Shown here piece after piece: positions 1-64,000 of a stretch of 64,000 nucleotides of DNA (its first letter is position 1; every line of letters starts with the position of its first letter). Under the pieces are notes generated by a model. The model was given only the letters and a program-made list of their open reading frames with translations. It was not told the DNA's origin and ran no database searches. The stretch lies in NCBI GenBank assembly GCA_916700875.1, contig CAKAKS010000004.1, positions 14,928,444-14,992,443 of the forward strand, read 5' to 3'. The DNA comes from Sebastes aleutianus (Eukaryota; Chordata; Actinopteri; Perciformes; Sebastidae). Position numbers and translations under genes: made by a program.

Positions 1-233
1 CCCTTGAGAGAAGCAAAATGCAAAGATGTAGATTTAACATCTATAATAATGAAATGCTTTCACCTGAAAATTTAATCAATTTGTTGTCAGCAGTAGTGGA
101 AGAAATATTCAAATCATTCAGTTAAGTAAAAGTAGCACTTATAAGTAAAAGTCTTGCATTGAAAATGTTACTTAAGTGAAAGTTCACCACATTTCTGATA
201 ACAAAATAAGCTTTTCTTATTCTGTTTCCACAG
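1..233 (+). other. cpa6: Last intron of cpa6 (3' part)
   Basis: AT-rich sequence ending in a polypyrimidine tract and CAG acceptor at 231-233. No repeat or other exon recognised. Confidence 0.7.
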
Positions 234-448
234 ATGTGAGCTCAGGCAGCTCTATAGACTGGGCTTACAGGAATGGGATCCCGTACGCGTTCGCCTTTGA
301 GTTGAGGGACACGGGATATTACGGCTTCCTGCTGCCCGAGTCCCTGATCAGCCCGACCTGCACGGAGACTATGAGGGCAGTGAAAGCCATTGCATCAGGT
401 CTGCTGAAGAAGTGTGAAACAGACAGGGGCAGATTTCCATATATATGA
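234..448 (+). CDS. cpa6: Carboxypeptidase A6, last coding exon (partial gene)
   Basis: C-terminal exon of an M14 zinc metallocarboxypeptidase, a secreted or matrix-associated enzyme that removes C-terminal hydrophobic residues. The exon follows a clear acceptor (TCTGTTTCCACAG, ending at 233). It opens with 2 nt completing a split codon, then reads VSSGSSIDWAYRNGIPYAF and continues through FELRDTGYYGFLLPE to a TGA at 446-448. The Glu in FELRD corresponds to catalytic Glu270 of the family. The wording (SSGSS-DWAY-NGIPYAFAFELRDTGY-GFLLPE and LLKKC at the end) fits my memory of CPA6 better than CPA1/2/4/5. Its head-to-tail position upstream of arfgef1 matches human 8q13. After LLKKC it carries about nine extra residues (ETDRGRFPYI) where human CPA6 ends in about one. 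All other exons lie left of the window. Confidence 0.88.
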
Positions 449-1055
449 GGTCCCCGGAGCTCCACCTTCACAGTTACTTATCTCCACACCTCATATTCCT
501 CTGAGATTTCATATTCCTCCCAGATTACTATCAGGTGAAGAAGAGCTGAGAAAGACCAGCAAAGCAGGAATTCTAATTTGCTTTTCTTGTGTTTGACGTT
601 GTTCGCCTTATTTTCCTTTTCTGCTGAGATATGAACTGATGGAGGCGTTTTTGTTTTTTTTGTGCCAATAACTATGAATCCTATGAATGACCAGCCTGTT
701 TACACACAATAAGATCCCACATACATTGTCAGAGAGCAGTGGGATGTAGCATGTAATCCTCTCCTCCTTCCTCAAATTCTATATTGCTCTCCTCTTACAG
801 AAATATGAATAATGCAGACTTTTGCATGATATAAGCTGAATGGTGGTTATGTGAGCACTTGTCACGATACAACAGCACTTTTTTTTTTTTTTAAAGAAAC
901 AGCTAATGTCTTCCGAAAATGTATTTCACATGAACTGTTTTTAATAATCGTTATTTTTTATTCTGGTTTTATTTTGAAATTAGTCCTACCAAGTGCCAGT
1001 ACCTTAATGTTAATGTATTAATGCCTTTATTACTGCAACATTGTTGGTGTACATA
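449..1055 (+). other. cpa6 3' UTR / downstream flank
   Basis: AT-rich sequence following the cpa6 stop. I find no canonical AATAAA or ATTAAA on the + strand between 449 and 1055; the nearest weak variant is AATAAG at about 708. The first canonical AATAAA copies are at about 1146-1155, inside the left inverted repeat of the Tc1 element. Where the mRNA ends is therefore unclear. Confidence 0.45.
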
Positions 1056-1266
1056 CAGACGTAGGCAAAGTTGTTGGTAACGTTCCGTTAAAGAGAGAAA
1101 AACCCACAATGGTCACTGAAATAACTTGAAACTGACAAAAGTAATAATAAATAAAAATTCACTGAAAATTAACTAATGAAAATCAGATATTGTTTTTGAA
1201 TTATGGTTCAGCAGAATCATTTAAAAAAACAAACTAATGAAACTGGCCTAGACAAAAATGATGGTA
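1056..1266 (+). repeat. Tc1 left terminal inverted repeat
   Basis: About 211 bp, nearly identical to the reverse complement of 2466-2676. Contains AATAAATAAAA at about 1146-1156, usable as a + strand poly(A) signal. Confidence 0.93.
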
Positions 1267-1274
1267 ACATTAAC

Positions 1275-2295
1275 TTAATATTTTGTTGCACAACCTTTTG
1301 AGGCAATCACTGCAATCAAGTGATTTCTGTAACTCTCAATGAGACTTCTGCACCTGTCGACAGGTATGTTGGCCCACTCCTCGTGAGCAAACTGCTCCAG
1401 CTGTCTCAGGTTTGAAGGGTGCCTTCTCCAGACAGCATGTTTCAGCTCCTTCCACAGATGTTCAATAGGATTTAGATCCGGGCTCATAGAAGGCCACTTC
1501 AGAATAGTCCAATGTTTTGTTCTTAGCCATTCTTGGGTGTTTTTAGATGTGTTTTGGGTCATTATCCTGTTTGAGGACCCATGACCTGCAACTGAGACCA
1601 AGCTTTCTGACACTGGGCAGCACATTTCGCTCCAGAATGCCTTGATAGTCTTGAGATTTCATTGCACCCTGCACAGATTCAAGACACCCTGTGCCAGATG
1701 CAACAAAGCAGCCCCATAACATAACCGAGCCTCCTCCATGTTTCACATTAGGTACAGTGTTCTTTTCTTTGGATGCTTCATCTCTTTGTCTGTGAACATA
1801 GAGCTGATGTGACTTGCCAAAAAGCTCCAGTTTTGTCTCATCTGTCCAAAGGACATTCTCCCAGAAGCTTTGTGGCTTGTCAATATGCATTTTGGAAAAT
1901 TCCAGTCTCGCTTTTTTATGATTTGGTGTCCTCCTCGGTTGTCTTCCATTAAGTCCACTTTGGCTCAAACAGTGACGGATGGTGCGATCTGACACTGATG
2001 TACCTTGACCTTGGAGTTCACCTCTAATCTCTTTGGAAGTTGTTCTGGGCTCTTTGGTTACCATTCGTATTATCCGTCTCTTCAATATGTCATCAATTTT
2101 CCTCTTGCGGCTACGTCCAGGGAGGTTGGCTACAGTCCCATGGACCTTAAACTTCTGAATAATATGTGCAGCTGTAGTCACAGGAACGTCAAGCTGCTTG
2201 GAGATGGTCTTATAGCCTTTACCTTTAACATGAAGGTCTATAATGTTCTTTCTGATCTCCTGAGACAACTCTCTCCTTAGCTTTCTGTGGTCCAT
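1275..2295 (-). pseudogene. Tc1-like transposase, one 2-bp deletion (frameshifted)
   Basis: Reads from the Met at 2295 (MDHRKLRRELSQEIR, typical N-terminus) to a stop at 1275. Restoring 2 bp would give 340 codons, the normal family length. Visible parts are the N-terminal paired-like helix-turn-helix DNA-binding half and a basic stretch (GRSRKRKID). A DDE catalytic core follows: first Asp in WTDETKLELFG, second in QDNDPKH, and the Glu in SPDLNPIEHLWKE, a DD34E spacing. The only disruption I see is a 2-bp loss at about 1547-1552, a few residues after the second catalytic Asp. It sends the frame to a stop at 1543-1545 and leaves the C-terminal part with the catalytic Glu in another frame. This copy is therefore probably non-autonomous but could be mobilised in trans. 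Confidence 0.9.
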
Positions 2296-2465
2296 GTTCA
2301 GTGTGGTACACACCATGATACCAAACAGCACAGTGACTACTTTTCACCCTTTAAATAGGCAGACTGACTGATTACAAGTTTGAAGACACCTGTGATGCTA
2401 ATTACAGGACACACCTTAGTTTAATATGTCCCTATGGTCAAATTATTTTCAATCTTTTCTAGGGC

Positions 2466-2676
2466 TACCATCATTTTTGTCTAGGCCAGTTTCATCAGTT
2501 TGTTTTTTAAAATGATTCTGTTGAACCACAATTCAAAAGCAACAGCTGATTTTCATTAGTTAATTTTCAGTGAATTTTTATTTATTATTACTTTTGTCAG
2601 TTTCAAGTTATTTCAGTGACCATTGTGGGTTTTTCTCTCTTTAACGGAACGTTACCAACAACTTTGCCTACGTCTG
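2466..2676 (-). repeat. Tc1 right terminal inverted repeat
   Basis: About 211 bp, mirror of 1056-1266 with only scattered mismatches. Followed directly by the TA duplication at 2677-2678. Confidence 0.93.
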
Positions 2677-2678
2677 TA

Positions 2679-3646
2679 AATGATGCTATCACCTGACAAT
2701 CTTGGGTTTAAATTGAGATGTTTTTTGTTAGTTTTTTCATTTGGTTCAGGCTGAAATTTGGATTGAATGACCCGTCATATCATCAGCTTACTGTGTCATT
2801 ACTCAGGTATGGATCAATGACAAAAGTCAGAAATGTTTACTTTTGACAGCTTATGTGCTTAATATGAGATTTTAATAAATATCTGACAGGAATAAATGTT
2901 GTTATATAACACAGTAAATGTTCATGCTGTCACATTAATCTTCATGCTATTCATTTGAAAACAGCCAAATGTCACAGTTGTACCCCATATTTGTGTTTTG
3001 TACATGTTTTGTACACATGTTGGTAAGGATGGTTGATAATATTCATTATTTTAGTTGCATGAATTTCAATATAATAAACTCACTGACCTTTGATAGCTCA
3101 GTTAAGCACAACACTTTAAATCAAGCTTTCTCTCTTTTCAAACATCCTCCTCTTTTTCTTTTCCACTCTTCATATCCAGTCTCTGCTCTTATTTATGGAT
3201 TCAGAAATGGTAGAACTGACACGCAAGGCATCCCAAAGTGAAAATGAACTCTACCGCCCACAACTGCCAAATCTGTGTTGTCAAATTGCCAGATTTCTTG
3301 GATGCATTCGCTGTCGGACTTTGCTAAATGCTGCTCAAGGCCGTAAAAGGCAGTGTAGCAAATACTAAACATGTAGACACGAACAGTCATAGCTAGATGA
3401 GGTGAAGCATTAAGCAAAGTGATAGGAGGGTTGAGCAAAGAGGTATATATATAAATGCAACATAAGGACCATAGACAATAATTGAGTTATTCATGTTTTA
3501 AGATTCTGCCTTTGTTTATGAAGAGGAACAAATATGACTACATCCATGGGTTGGGGTGAAATTAAAAAATCCAATTCAAGGCTCTCAAGTGGAGAAAACA
3601 TTTTAATAAATATGGGTGAGGAAGAGAACGAGATGTTTAAGATGTA
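2679..3646. other. Intergenic, no gene recognised
   Basis: AT-rich spacer between cpa6 and arfgef1. The short open frames on both strands have no recognisable motif and no splice-supported context. Confidence 0.6.
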
Positions 3647-3654
3647 TTTACGTC

Positions 3655-4019
3655 TAGAGATGCAACGATTAATCGATTAATCAATTAGCTGTCAACTATT
3701 TAATTAATCGGCAACCATTTGGATAATCGATTAATCGGTTTGAGTAATTCTTTAAGGGAAAAAAGTCAAAATTCTCTGATTCCAGTTTCTTAAATGTGAA
3801 TATTTTCTGGTTTCTTTACTCCTCTATGACAGTAAACCGAATATCTTTGAGTTGTGGAGAAAACAAGACATTTGAGGACGTCATCTTGGGCTTTGTGAAA
3901 TACTGATTGACACTTTTGACCATTTTCTGACATTTTATAGACCAAACAACTAATCAATAAATCGAGAAAATAATCGACAGATTAATTGACAATAAAAATA
4001 ATCTTTAGTTGCAGCCCTA
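3655..4019 (+). mobile_element. hAT-like MITE, copy A
   Basis: A 365-bp non-autonomous element. It begins TAGAGATGCAACGATT and ends TTGCAGCCCTA, so the termini are inverted (TAGRGMTGCAAC). Flanks are TTTACGTC (3647-3654) and TTTACATC (4020-4027), an 8-bp target duplication with one mismatch, as expected for hAT. Sister copies lie at 26923-27204 and 44659-45021. The subterminal parts are rich in ATTAATCGATT. Confidence 0.88.
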
Positions 4020-4255
4020 TTTACATCAGAAGGCTAATATTTCTAAATGCTGGAGTGAAACATGTCCCATGTATTTTCAGTTATTATCATCACAAAAATG
4101 TTTATTTTTCTTCTAAATGTCAAAGTCTTTATTTTATTTTTTTTATAATATACCTGTAATTTAGCTGTAAAAAAAAATCACAAATTGGATGCTCAATTTT
4201 CCTGTTCATACCACATATTCACACAACAACTAAATTAAGTATAGGCTTATTTATA

Positions 4256-4380
4256 TAATTATTATTATTATTATTATTATTAATAATAATAATAATAATA
4301 ATTTATAATAATAATATAAAATATAATTATTAAAAATATATATTATAATATATAATATATATATAATGTATAATAATAAT
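4256..4380. repeat. AT microsatellite: (ATT)n then (AAT)n
   Basis: (ATT)n passes directly into (AAT)n, giving a self-complementary block to about 4311, followed by TATA-rich sequence. Confidence 0.85.
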
Positions 4381-4400
4381 TTATATGCAATTACATCTAA

Positions 4401-4832
4401 CACATGCACACTATATAATGTGCAAATATTGTAAGTATGTAAAAGTTGACATGTTTTATTGTGCAAAAAAAAGAGAAATCCTGCACACACTGAAGCTGCT
4501 TGGTTTAATTCATAGCATGCATATATTAATGCCAGTTATTTTAACACATGCACACTATATAATGTGCAAATATTGTAAGTATGTAAGTGGAAAAGTTGTT
4601 TTATTTTGCAAAAAAAGAGAAATCCTGCACACACTGAAGCTGCTTGTATTAATTCATAGCATGCATATATTAATGCCAGTTATTTTAACACATGCACACT
4701 ATATAATGTGCAAATATTGTAAGTATGTAAGTGGAAAAGTTGTTTTATTGTGCAAAAAAAGAGAAATCCTGCACACACTGAAGCTGCTTGTATTAATTCA
4801 TAGATTGCATATATTAATGCACAGTTATTTAA
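4401..4832. repeat. 144-bp tandem repeat, three copies
   Basis: The phrase CACATGCACACTATATAATG recurs at 4401, 4545 and 4689, an exact 144-bp period. The three units are nearly identical, including an AAAAAAGAGAAATCCTGCAC block and CTGAAGCTGCTTG. Each unit holds a near-palindrome (TGCACACTATATAATGTGCA). The array ends about 75 bp before the CT tract of the arfgef1 promoter. The long open frame across it is a by-product of repetition. Confidence 0.92.
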
Positions 4833-4904
4833 CATGTGACTGACTTTAATAAGCCTATATAAGGCTTATGCACTAAAGCTTAGCTGTAAGACTACACTCA
4901 TGAC

Positions 4905-4995
4905 ATCCCTCTCTCTCTCTCTCTCTCTCGCTCGCTCTCCCTGCTGCCTCACTGCGGCCGTACGTGACGTCGTTTCCTCTCTCCAACATGGCGCA
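4905..4995 (+). promoter_or_regulatory. arfgef1: Probable arfgef1 core promoter
   Basis: A CT tract (4909-4928) is followed by a GC-richer TATA-less segment. It contains a CRE-like TGACGTCG (4965-4972) and AACATGGCG (4985-4993), which resembles the YY1 site common at housekeeping start sites. Its position, 220-310 bp before the start codon, is right for a first-exon promoter. The start site itself cannot be read from sequence. Confidence 0.5.
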
Positions 4996-5026
4996 GGAGG
5001 AGGCAGGTCGTTTAATGGCAATCTGA
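4988..5026 (+). other. Candidate upstream ORF in arfgef1 5' UTR (12 codons)
   Basis: ATG at 4988 in a good context (AACATGG) opens a 12-codon frame, MAQEEAGRLMAI, ending TGA at 5024-5026. It lies 190 bp before the main start. The ATG is part of the YY1-like motif and may fall at or before the true start site, in which case it is not transcribed. A second tiny one (MFVC) lies at 5059-5073. Confidence 0.35.
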
Positions 5027-5214
5027 GGGATTTTACCTCACACCTTCTGTGTTTATTTATGTTTGTCTGTTAGGGGGGCTCTGCAGACTGACATCTACTA
5101 AAGGACTACATCTCTATACTCGAGGCTGGCTGCACCCTCCTCTCCTCTCTCTCTCTTTCGCTCTCTTGGGACCAGGCAACAACACCTCGCCCCAAAAATA
5201 TTCCCGGTTGCGAC

Positions 5215-60397
<55,183 letters not shown>

Positions 60398-61580
60398 TGC
60401 TGGACAGCAGACAGCCTGGAACACAGAGCTCTACTGGGGCAACCCGCCTCAGGTCTGTGCGACTACGTTTCGCTGTGGCTCTGTGTCACCTCAGGGCCCT
60501 CCACGTGGTTTACGCCTGACTCAAACAGCTGATTACCAATCGGCTATCTGCTACCACCCACCCGCACCCTTAACCCTGTCACCACACACACACAGACACG
60601 CCTATAACACACAAACAGCCCCAACAGAGTACTTGATATTACGGTGAAAACAGTGATGTCTTGTACAAGGTGTAGCGATGCCTCCACTGGATAAAACTAC
60701 TGATTAACAACTGACAGTTATCCATATCTCTGATCTGCTCAGAAGGAATATATTTCAAACAATGTGTGCTTCTTACTGTATATTTAAAAAGTAAAGAATG
60801 AATGGGTTCAACAACATGCAAAAAGACATATTTAGTAACTATGATGTGGCATTTGTCACACGTTGATAATAATGATCTTTCTGTCTGCACCGCAGATGGC
60901 TAACATTAGTATTGGTAGCCTCTTGGATGAAACTAGTTGTACAGATCTGCCGCTATGTAATATAATCTTATAACACTAGATTTCATTTATTTTTCTTTAT
61001 TTTTTTTTTCCTCCTCTGGATTTGCTGCACTTGATCTCTTTTTTGAATGCACTGGAGATTTTACTTTTGTGATAATTTATTTGACTGTACCATCTCCTGC
61101 AGATTGTCCTATACAGTACAATTTGTAACTGAACATGACTGCGGAAAGTGAAGGGTTAAATTATTCCATTTTATATGTTCTTAGGTTTTTATCGGAGATA
61201 GATGATAACTGGGCTTCTGAAACTGGAAGATAAGAGAGCAACCTGATGCTAGCTGCTTTTTGAGTCACTAGTTTGTTTTCACGTTTGAGTTTAGTTTTCA
61301 CTCTTTGTGTACAAAATCAAAAGTTAATAATATATTTAATGTTTCTTTTTTTTGGTTTGGGGGAACGGTATATGTATAGAGAAAAATGACAAATGTTAGC
61401 TGTGCTTTAAGTATGAATGGGATGCATTCCTGCTCATGGATGTAGAAAACAAAATGTATATGATACAGCAATGTAAAGTTTTCTATGTTGCAAAAAAGAT
61501 TATGTACAACTTTCTGTACGATACATCATCCGGCATTCTAATCAGGTTCTAGGTCAATAAAGTTTTTGAACTTGGTTGAT
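60398..61580 (+). other. arfgef1: arfgef1 3' UTR
   Basis: About 1.2 kb of AU-rich sequence from the stop to a poly(A) signal. No open frame of interest. Confidence 0.8.
61556..61561 (+). terminator. arfgef1 poly(A) signal AATAAA
   Basis: Only strong AATAAA in the late 3' UTR, followed by GTTTTTGAACTTGGTTG; cleavage expected about 61575-61585. Confidence 0.75.
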
Positions 61581-61626
61581 TTGAAATGCTGAATCACTGA
61601 CTTCTAAATGATAGAACCGCTAGCTG

Positions 61627-61680
61627 TTTATTTTTTTCCATTAATGATCAGCCAGGACACCATTAAAATATCATTTTATT
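61627..61680 (-). terminator. Candidate poly(A) signals of the convergent gene
   Basis: On the - strand AATAAA occurs at 61675-61680 and 61627-61632, about 300-350 nt after the cspp1-like stop. Confidence 0.5.
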
Positions 61681-61984
61681 ATAAAATAAACTCTCCGGTG
61701 TATATTTATAACAAAGATAACACATACATATGTTTATGGTACATTCACAGATATGCACCATACAAGGTAAAAAAGTGCAATTTTCATGCTTGGAGAGTCT
61801 TGTGTAAGATGGTTCTTGTCTAAACTAACAGACATTCATATTTTTACAGGCAGACTCTGGTGTCTAAAAAGCTTTTGAAGCTACGTGATCTAACAAACAC
61901 CCACAATTAACGTGTTGGTCAGTAGATTCAAGCATCACAGCAATGTTGTTCATTCTCAGGAGAGACATCCAAAGAAAAGGGGAA

Positions 61985-62187
61985 CTAGACTCCCTTGTTT
62001 GGAGAGCAGCTAAGCCAAGGTGGAGCATCTATCCTACGCTTTGGCCTCTCCCTACAGCCGGCGCGTTTTACAGTATCCGACGTGCCGGGCCGCAGCCAGG
62101 CCTCGGTGGCAACAGTCTCCATGGAGACACGCCTCTCCAGGGCAGAACGCAGAGACAAGACATCCATTTCGTCACCAGACAGCCCCT
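61985..62187 (-). CDS. cspp1: cspp1-like last coding exon
   Basis: EGLSGDEMDVLSLRSALERR, then METVATEAWLRPGTSDTVKR and a basic tail to a TAG. Acceptor TATTCTCCAG; the phase-1 join to the previous exon gives a Glu and no stop, while the alternative acceptor CCTAAAG would hit a stop at once. Confidence 0.6.
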
Positions 62188-63929
62188 CTGGAGAATACAT
62201 AGGCTTATCCATCACACATTTCTTTAGGCAATCAGAAAATAAAGGATGCTTAAAATTCGGCATATACATAATTTTTTCGTTCATCATCTACAATTTTGAG
62301 TCAAGTTGGTTTTTGATTGTTCTAAAACTAACTTAACTGTCTCATCTTTTTTTGAAAGGATGAAAAGGCAAAGCTTTAGTAAGAGACTGAAGCATGTGTC
62401 ATAAATCTGGCAAGTTAAGAGTTAGTTAAAAATGAAGCTTGAATATAAAGTTACATGCACTTTATTTTATCTGTTAGCACTTTATTTTATCTGTCAGCAC
62501 TTTATTTTATCTGCTAATTTACTAGTGAAAGACATATAAGATGGCATCACTGTCTTTCAGATGACCAACATTCCTTCAAGCTCCCGCTTTTTAGACTTGA
62601 TATGCTTTTGCATCCGGATTATTTAATTAAATACTTCTATGTAAAGTGTTTCCTCTCACCTGATCTGGCGTTGTGATCACTAGTGTCTTGTCCCGTGATG
62701 CGTTGCTGGTTTTGGGCACCGTCTTTAGTTTCAAGGTTCAAACTAGTCACTGACTGCACAGACTGAGCATCTGGCTGGATGTTACGGTCCTCCTGATCCA
62801 TGGACACGGCCACCTCCTGCACAAAAGAGATCAGAAGGAAGAGATTGACTACAATCCTCATCTGTTAAGTGTTGTAAAAGCAAAAATGGGACTTGAGTAA
62901 TACAGTATCAAAAGCATCAGTAAGGGATACTGCTCTGTTACTGTAGTGACCCGAAGCAAACAAAAGAATCCATATACTGCTCGGCACCATACATCATAGT
63001 CATGTCTCCTCCGTGGGGCTGTCGTCTCCTGGCGCTCTGCTGAGGGCTGACGGCGTCTCCGGTGAAGAACCTGCTCTTCACATGCACCACCATCACTGTA
63101 AACATCTGACAAAAGCCATTCATCATTATACACAAACCTCTTTACAGCTGGATGGAGATTAGGGATCTAAAAGTTCATTCAGCTCAGATATGTGTAATGT
63201 GAAAAAATAATGAAATCAGTCCATTCAGCAAAACTTCTTACTGGAAAGGGTTTTGGATGGAAGAAGGTAACAGGGGAATTATTTAAAAGGCTGCCTTCCT
63301 GCACCAGGCTTTTTAAACAATTTCTCTACTGCCCCCCCTTCCCAATGGCTGGCACTGTGCTATCTCCATCCCACAGCTGGCATGTGCGCCTTGCACCCAG
63401 CGCTGGCACCAGCTGCAACACAGAGACAGGAGCTGGCATGGGCCACAATTAGCCTGGCACAGGGACACAGAGCTAAATTATCCTGGCGCAGAGGCTGTTG
63501 TAGTGTGGCATTGTGGGGGTGCATGTAGCTGACCTCCTGAGCCATGTCACCTTTATGGAAAATGTCTGGAGCCTTAGAAAAAGAAGAAATCCCAAAGCAT
63601 ATTGTGTCCCCCTCACTGATGTAAACACTTTCTTCATACTTGAAAGAAGAAGAAAAGAGGAACAGGGACAGTCTTTAAAAACAGATCATGTTCAGCCAGG
63701 CTTACCAACAAAAGCAGTCTCAGATGGCAATACGGAGTCTCTGTGGATGAAGCCTGCAGGTTTGTTCCTCTGAGATAAGGAATAAACACAGAGGCACACA
63801 TCAACTTACTCTTAAGAAGAGCAAACCATTGCAAGATGTACTTGACTAGCCTGTCACAGTGAAAATGCATATTCATAACGTGGTAACCACTCACAGGACG
63901 ACAGTGGCTCGGCTTCTGGTCCAAAAAGT
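61985..63929 (-). CDS. cspp1: Probable cspp1, 3' exons (partial, convergent gene)
   Basis: Five - strand exons with proper splice signals and compatible phases: 63929-63895, 63769-63706, 63147-62993, 62816-62660 and 62187-61985, about 204 codons in all including the stop. CSPP1 is a coiled-coil centrosome and spindle-pole protein that also acts at cilia. The name rests mainly on synteny: in human, CSPP1 is the tail-to-tail neighbour of ARFGEF1. Protein features are a conserved-looking GFIHRDSVLPSETAFV stretch and a C-terminal METVATEAWLRPGTSDTVKR motif. No coiled coil falls in this portion. The gene continues beyond 64000. Exon chain is firmer than the identity. Confidence 0.55.
62461..62515. 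repeat. 20-bp tandem repeat, three copies
   Basis: TTTATTTTATCTGYTAGCAC three times, last copy partial; inside the last intron of the - strand gene. Each unit carries AATAAA on the - strand. Confidence 0.88.
62660..62816 (-). CDS. cspp1: cspp1-like exon (157 nt)
   Basis: EVAVSMDQEDRNIQPDAQSV to DTSDHNARS, acceptor CTTTTGTGCAG, donor ATCAG|GTGAGA. Polar, low-hydrophobicity sequence. Phase 0 to 1. Confidence 0.6.
62993..63147 (-). CDS. cspp1: cspp1-like exon (155 nt; 3' border uncertain)
   Basis: Acceptor TCTCCATCCAG, then VKRFVYNDEWLLSDVYSDGG followed by an Arg-rich stretch to RRRHDYD and donor GAT|GTATGG. A shorter form ending at 63071 (GAGCAG|GTTCTT) is also phase-compatible, but its donor is weaker. 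Confidence 0.45.
63706..63769 (-). CDS. cspp1: cspp1-like exon (64 nt)
   Basis: RNKPAGFIHRDSVLPSETAF and V, between CCTTATCTCAG and GTTG|GTAAGC. Strong signals on both sides; phase 0 to 1. Confidence 0.62.
63895..63929 (-). CDS. cspp1: cspp1-like exon (35 nt)
   Basis: FLDQKPSHCRP between acceptor TGTTTCGCTACAG and donor CCT|GTGAGT. Starts with 2 nt of a split codon, ends phase 0. Confidence 0.5.
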
Positions 63930-64000
63930 CTGTAGCGAAACACAGAACAATGAGTTAAAGAGCACAACAGTTTGAGGAGTAATTTGAGTGTGCTCACTGA

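Larger units (their letters stand above)
1056..2676 (-). mobile_element. Tc1/mariner transposon, nearly full length, long TIRs
   Basis: A 1621-bp element bounded by TA dinucleotides (1054-1055 and 2677-2678), the canonical Tc1/mariner target duplication. Ends are CAGACGTAGGC... and ...GCCTACGTCTG. Terminal inverted repeats are about 211 bp each (1056-1266 and 2466-2676), as in the long-TIR IR/DR group of fish Tc1-like elements. It carries one - strand transposase gene with a single frameshift. The two TIRs are still very similar, which suggests fairly recent insertion. It lies just downstream of cpa6. Confidence 0.95.

Noticed and set aside
4385..4843. 152-residue + strand open frame with internal repeats
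   Set aside because: It is the 144-bp tandem repeat read through; 144 is a multiple of 3, so the frame stays open by chance. No start context, no conserved motif.
63360..63545. - strand 61-residue open frame as another cspp1 exon
   Set aside because: Made of degenerate GCTGGCA repeats; no acceptor or donor compatible with the exon chain.

Overview
The window is vertebrate nuclear DNA, most likely from a ray-finned fish and probably a percomorph teleost. It has long introns with GT/AG borders, CA and TG microsatellites, a Tc1 transposon, fish-type SINE copies and many short hAT-like and TTAA-flanked non-autonomous DNA elements. There is nothing bacterial or viral in it. Layout: 1-448 holds the last coding exon of a carboxypeptidase A6 gene (cpa6, + strand). 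1056-2676 is a nearly complete Tc1/mariner element with a once-frameshifted transposase. 2679-4900 is intergenic DNA with a hAT-like MITE, an AT microsatellite and three copies of a 144-bp tandem repeat. 4905-61580 is the main gene, arfgef1 (BIG1, a brefeldin A-inhibited guanine nucleotide exchange factor for ARF GTPases), + strand. 61600-64000 holds the 3' end of a convergent - strand gene; phase-compatible exons and gene order point to cspp1. The same order and relative orientation (CPA6, ARFGEF1 and tail-to-tail CSPP1) is known on human 8q13, which supports all three names. The arfgef1 model here has 39 coding exons, and all 38 introns keep the reading frame. It predicts 1946 residues, against about 1849 in human BIG1 (recalled). 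The extra length lies in the disordered DCB-HUS linker (exons 6-8) and in an acidic C-terminal tail. The DCB, HUS (NYDCD box at 640-644), Sec7 (about 763-960, glutamic finger E865) and HDS regions are all present. The four residues that confer brefeldin A sensitivity on Sec7 domains (Y901, S902, D909, M919) are present. The nuclear localisation motif KKPKR is kept, but the PKA-target serine of human BIG1 (Ser883, recalled) is alanine here. Introns make up about 90% of the locus and carry at least 17 interspersed repeats, several with intact target-site duplications and some nested. The most useful leads are: a well-formed, in-frame, unannotated 54-nt candidate cassette exon in intron 5; the loss of the PKA site; the EPAES coding minisatellite in exon 8; a 10-bp-period (helical-turn) minisatellite in intron 1; and arfgef1 and cspp1 3' ends that lie within about 100 bp of each other. 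I found no convincing undescribed multi-gene system. All exon borders come from reading the splice signals and comparing with remembered BIG1 and CPA6 sequence; no alignment was run.
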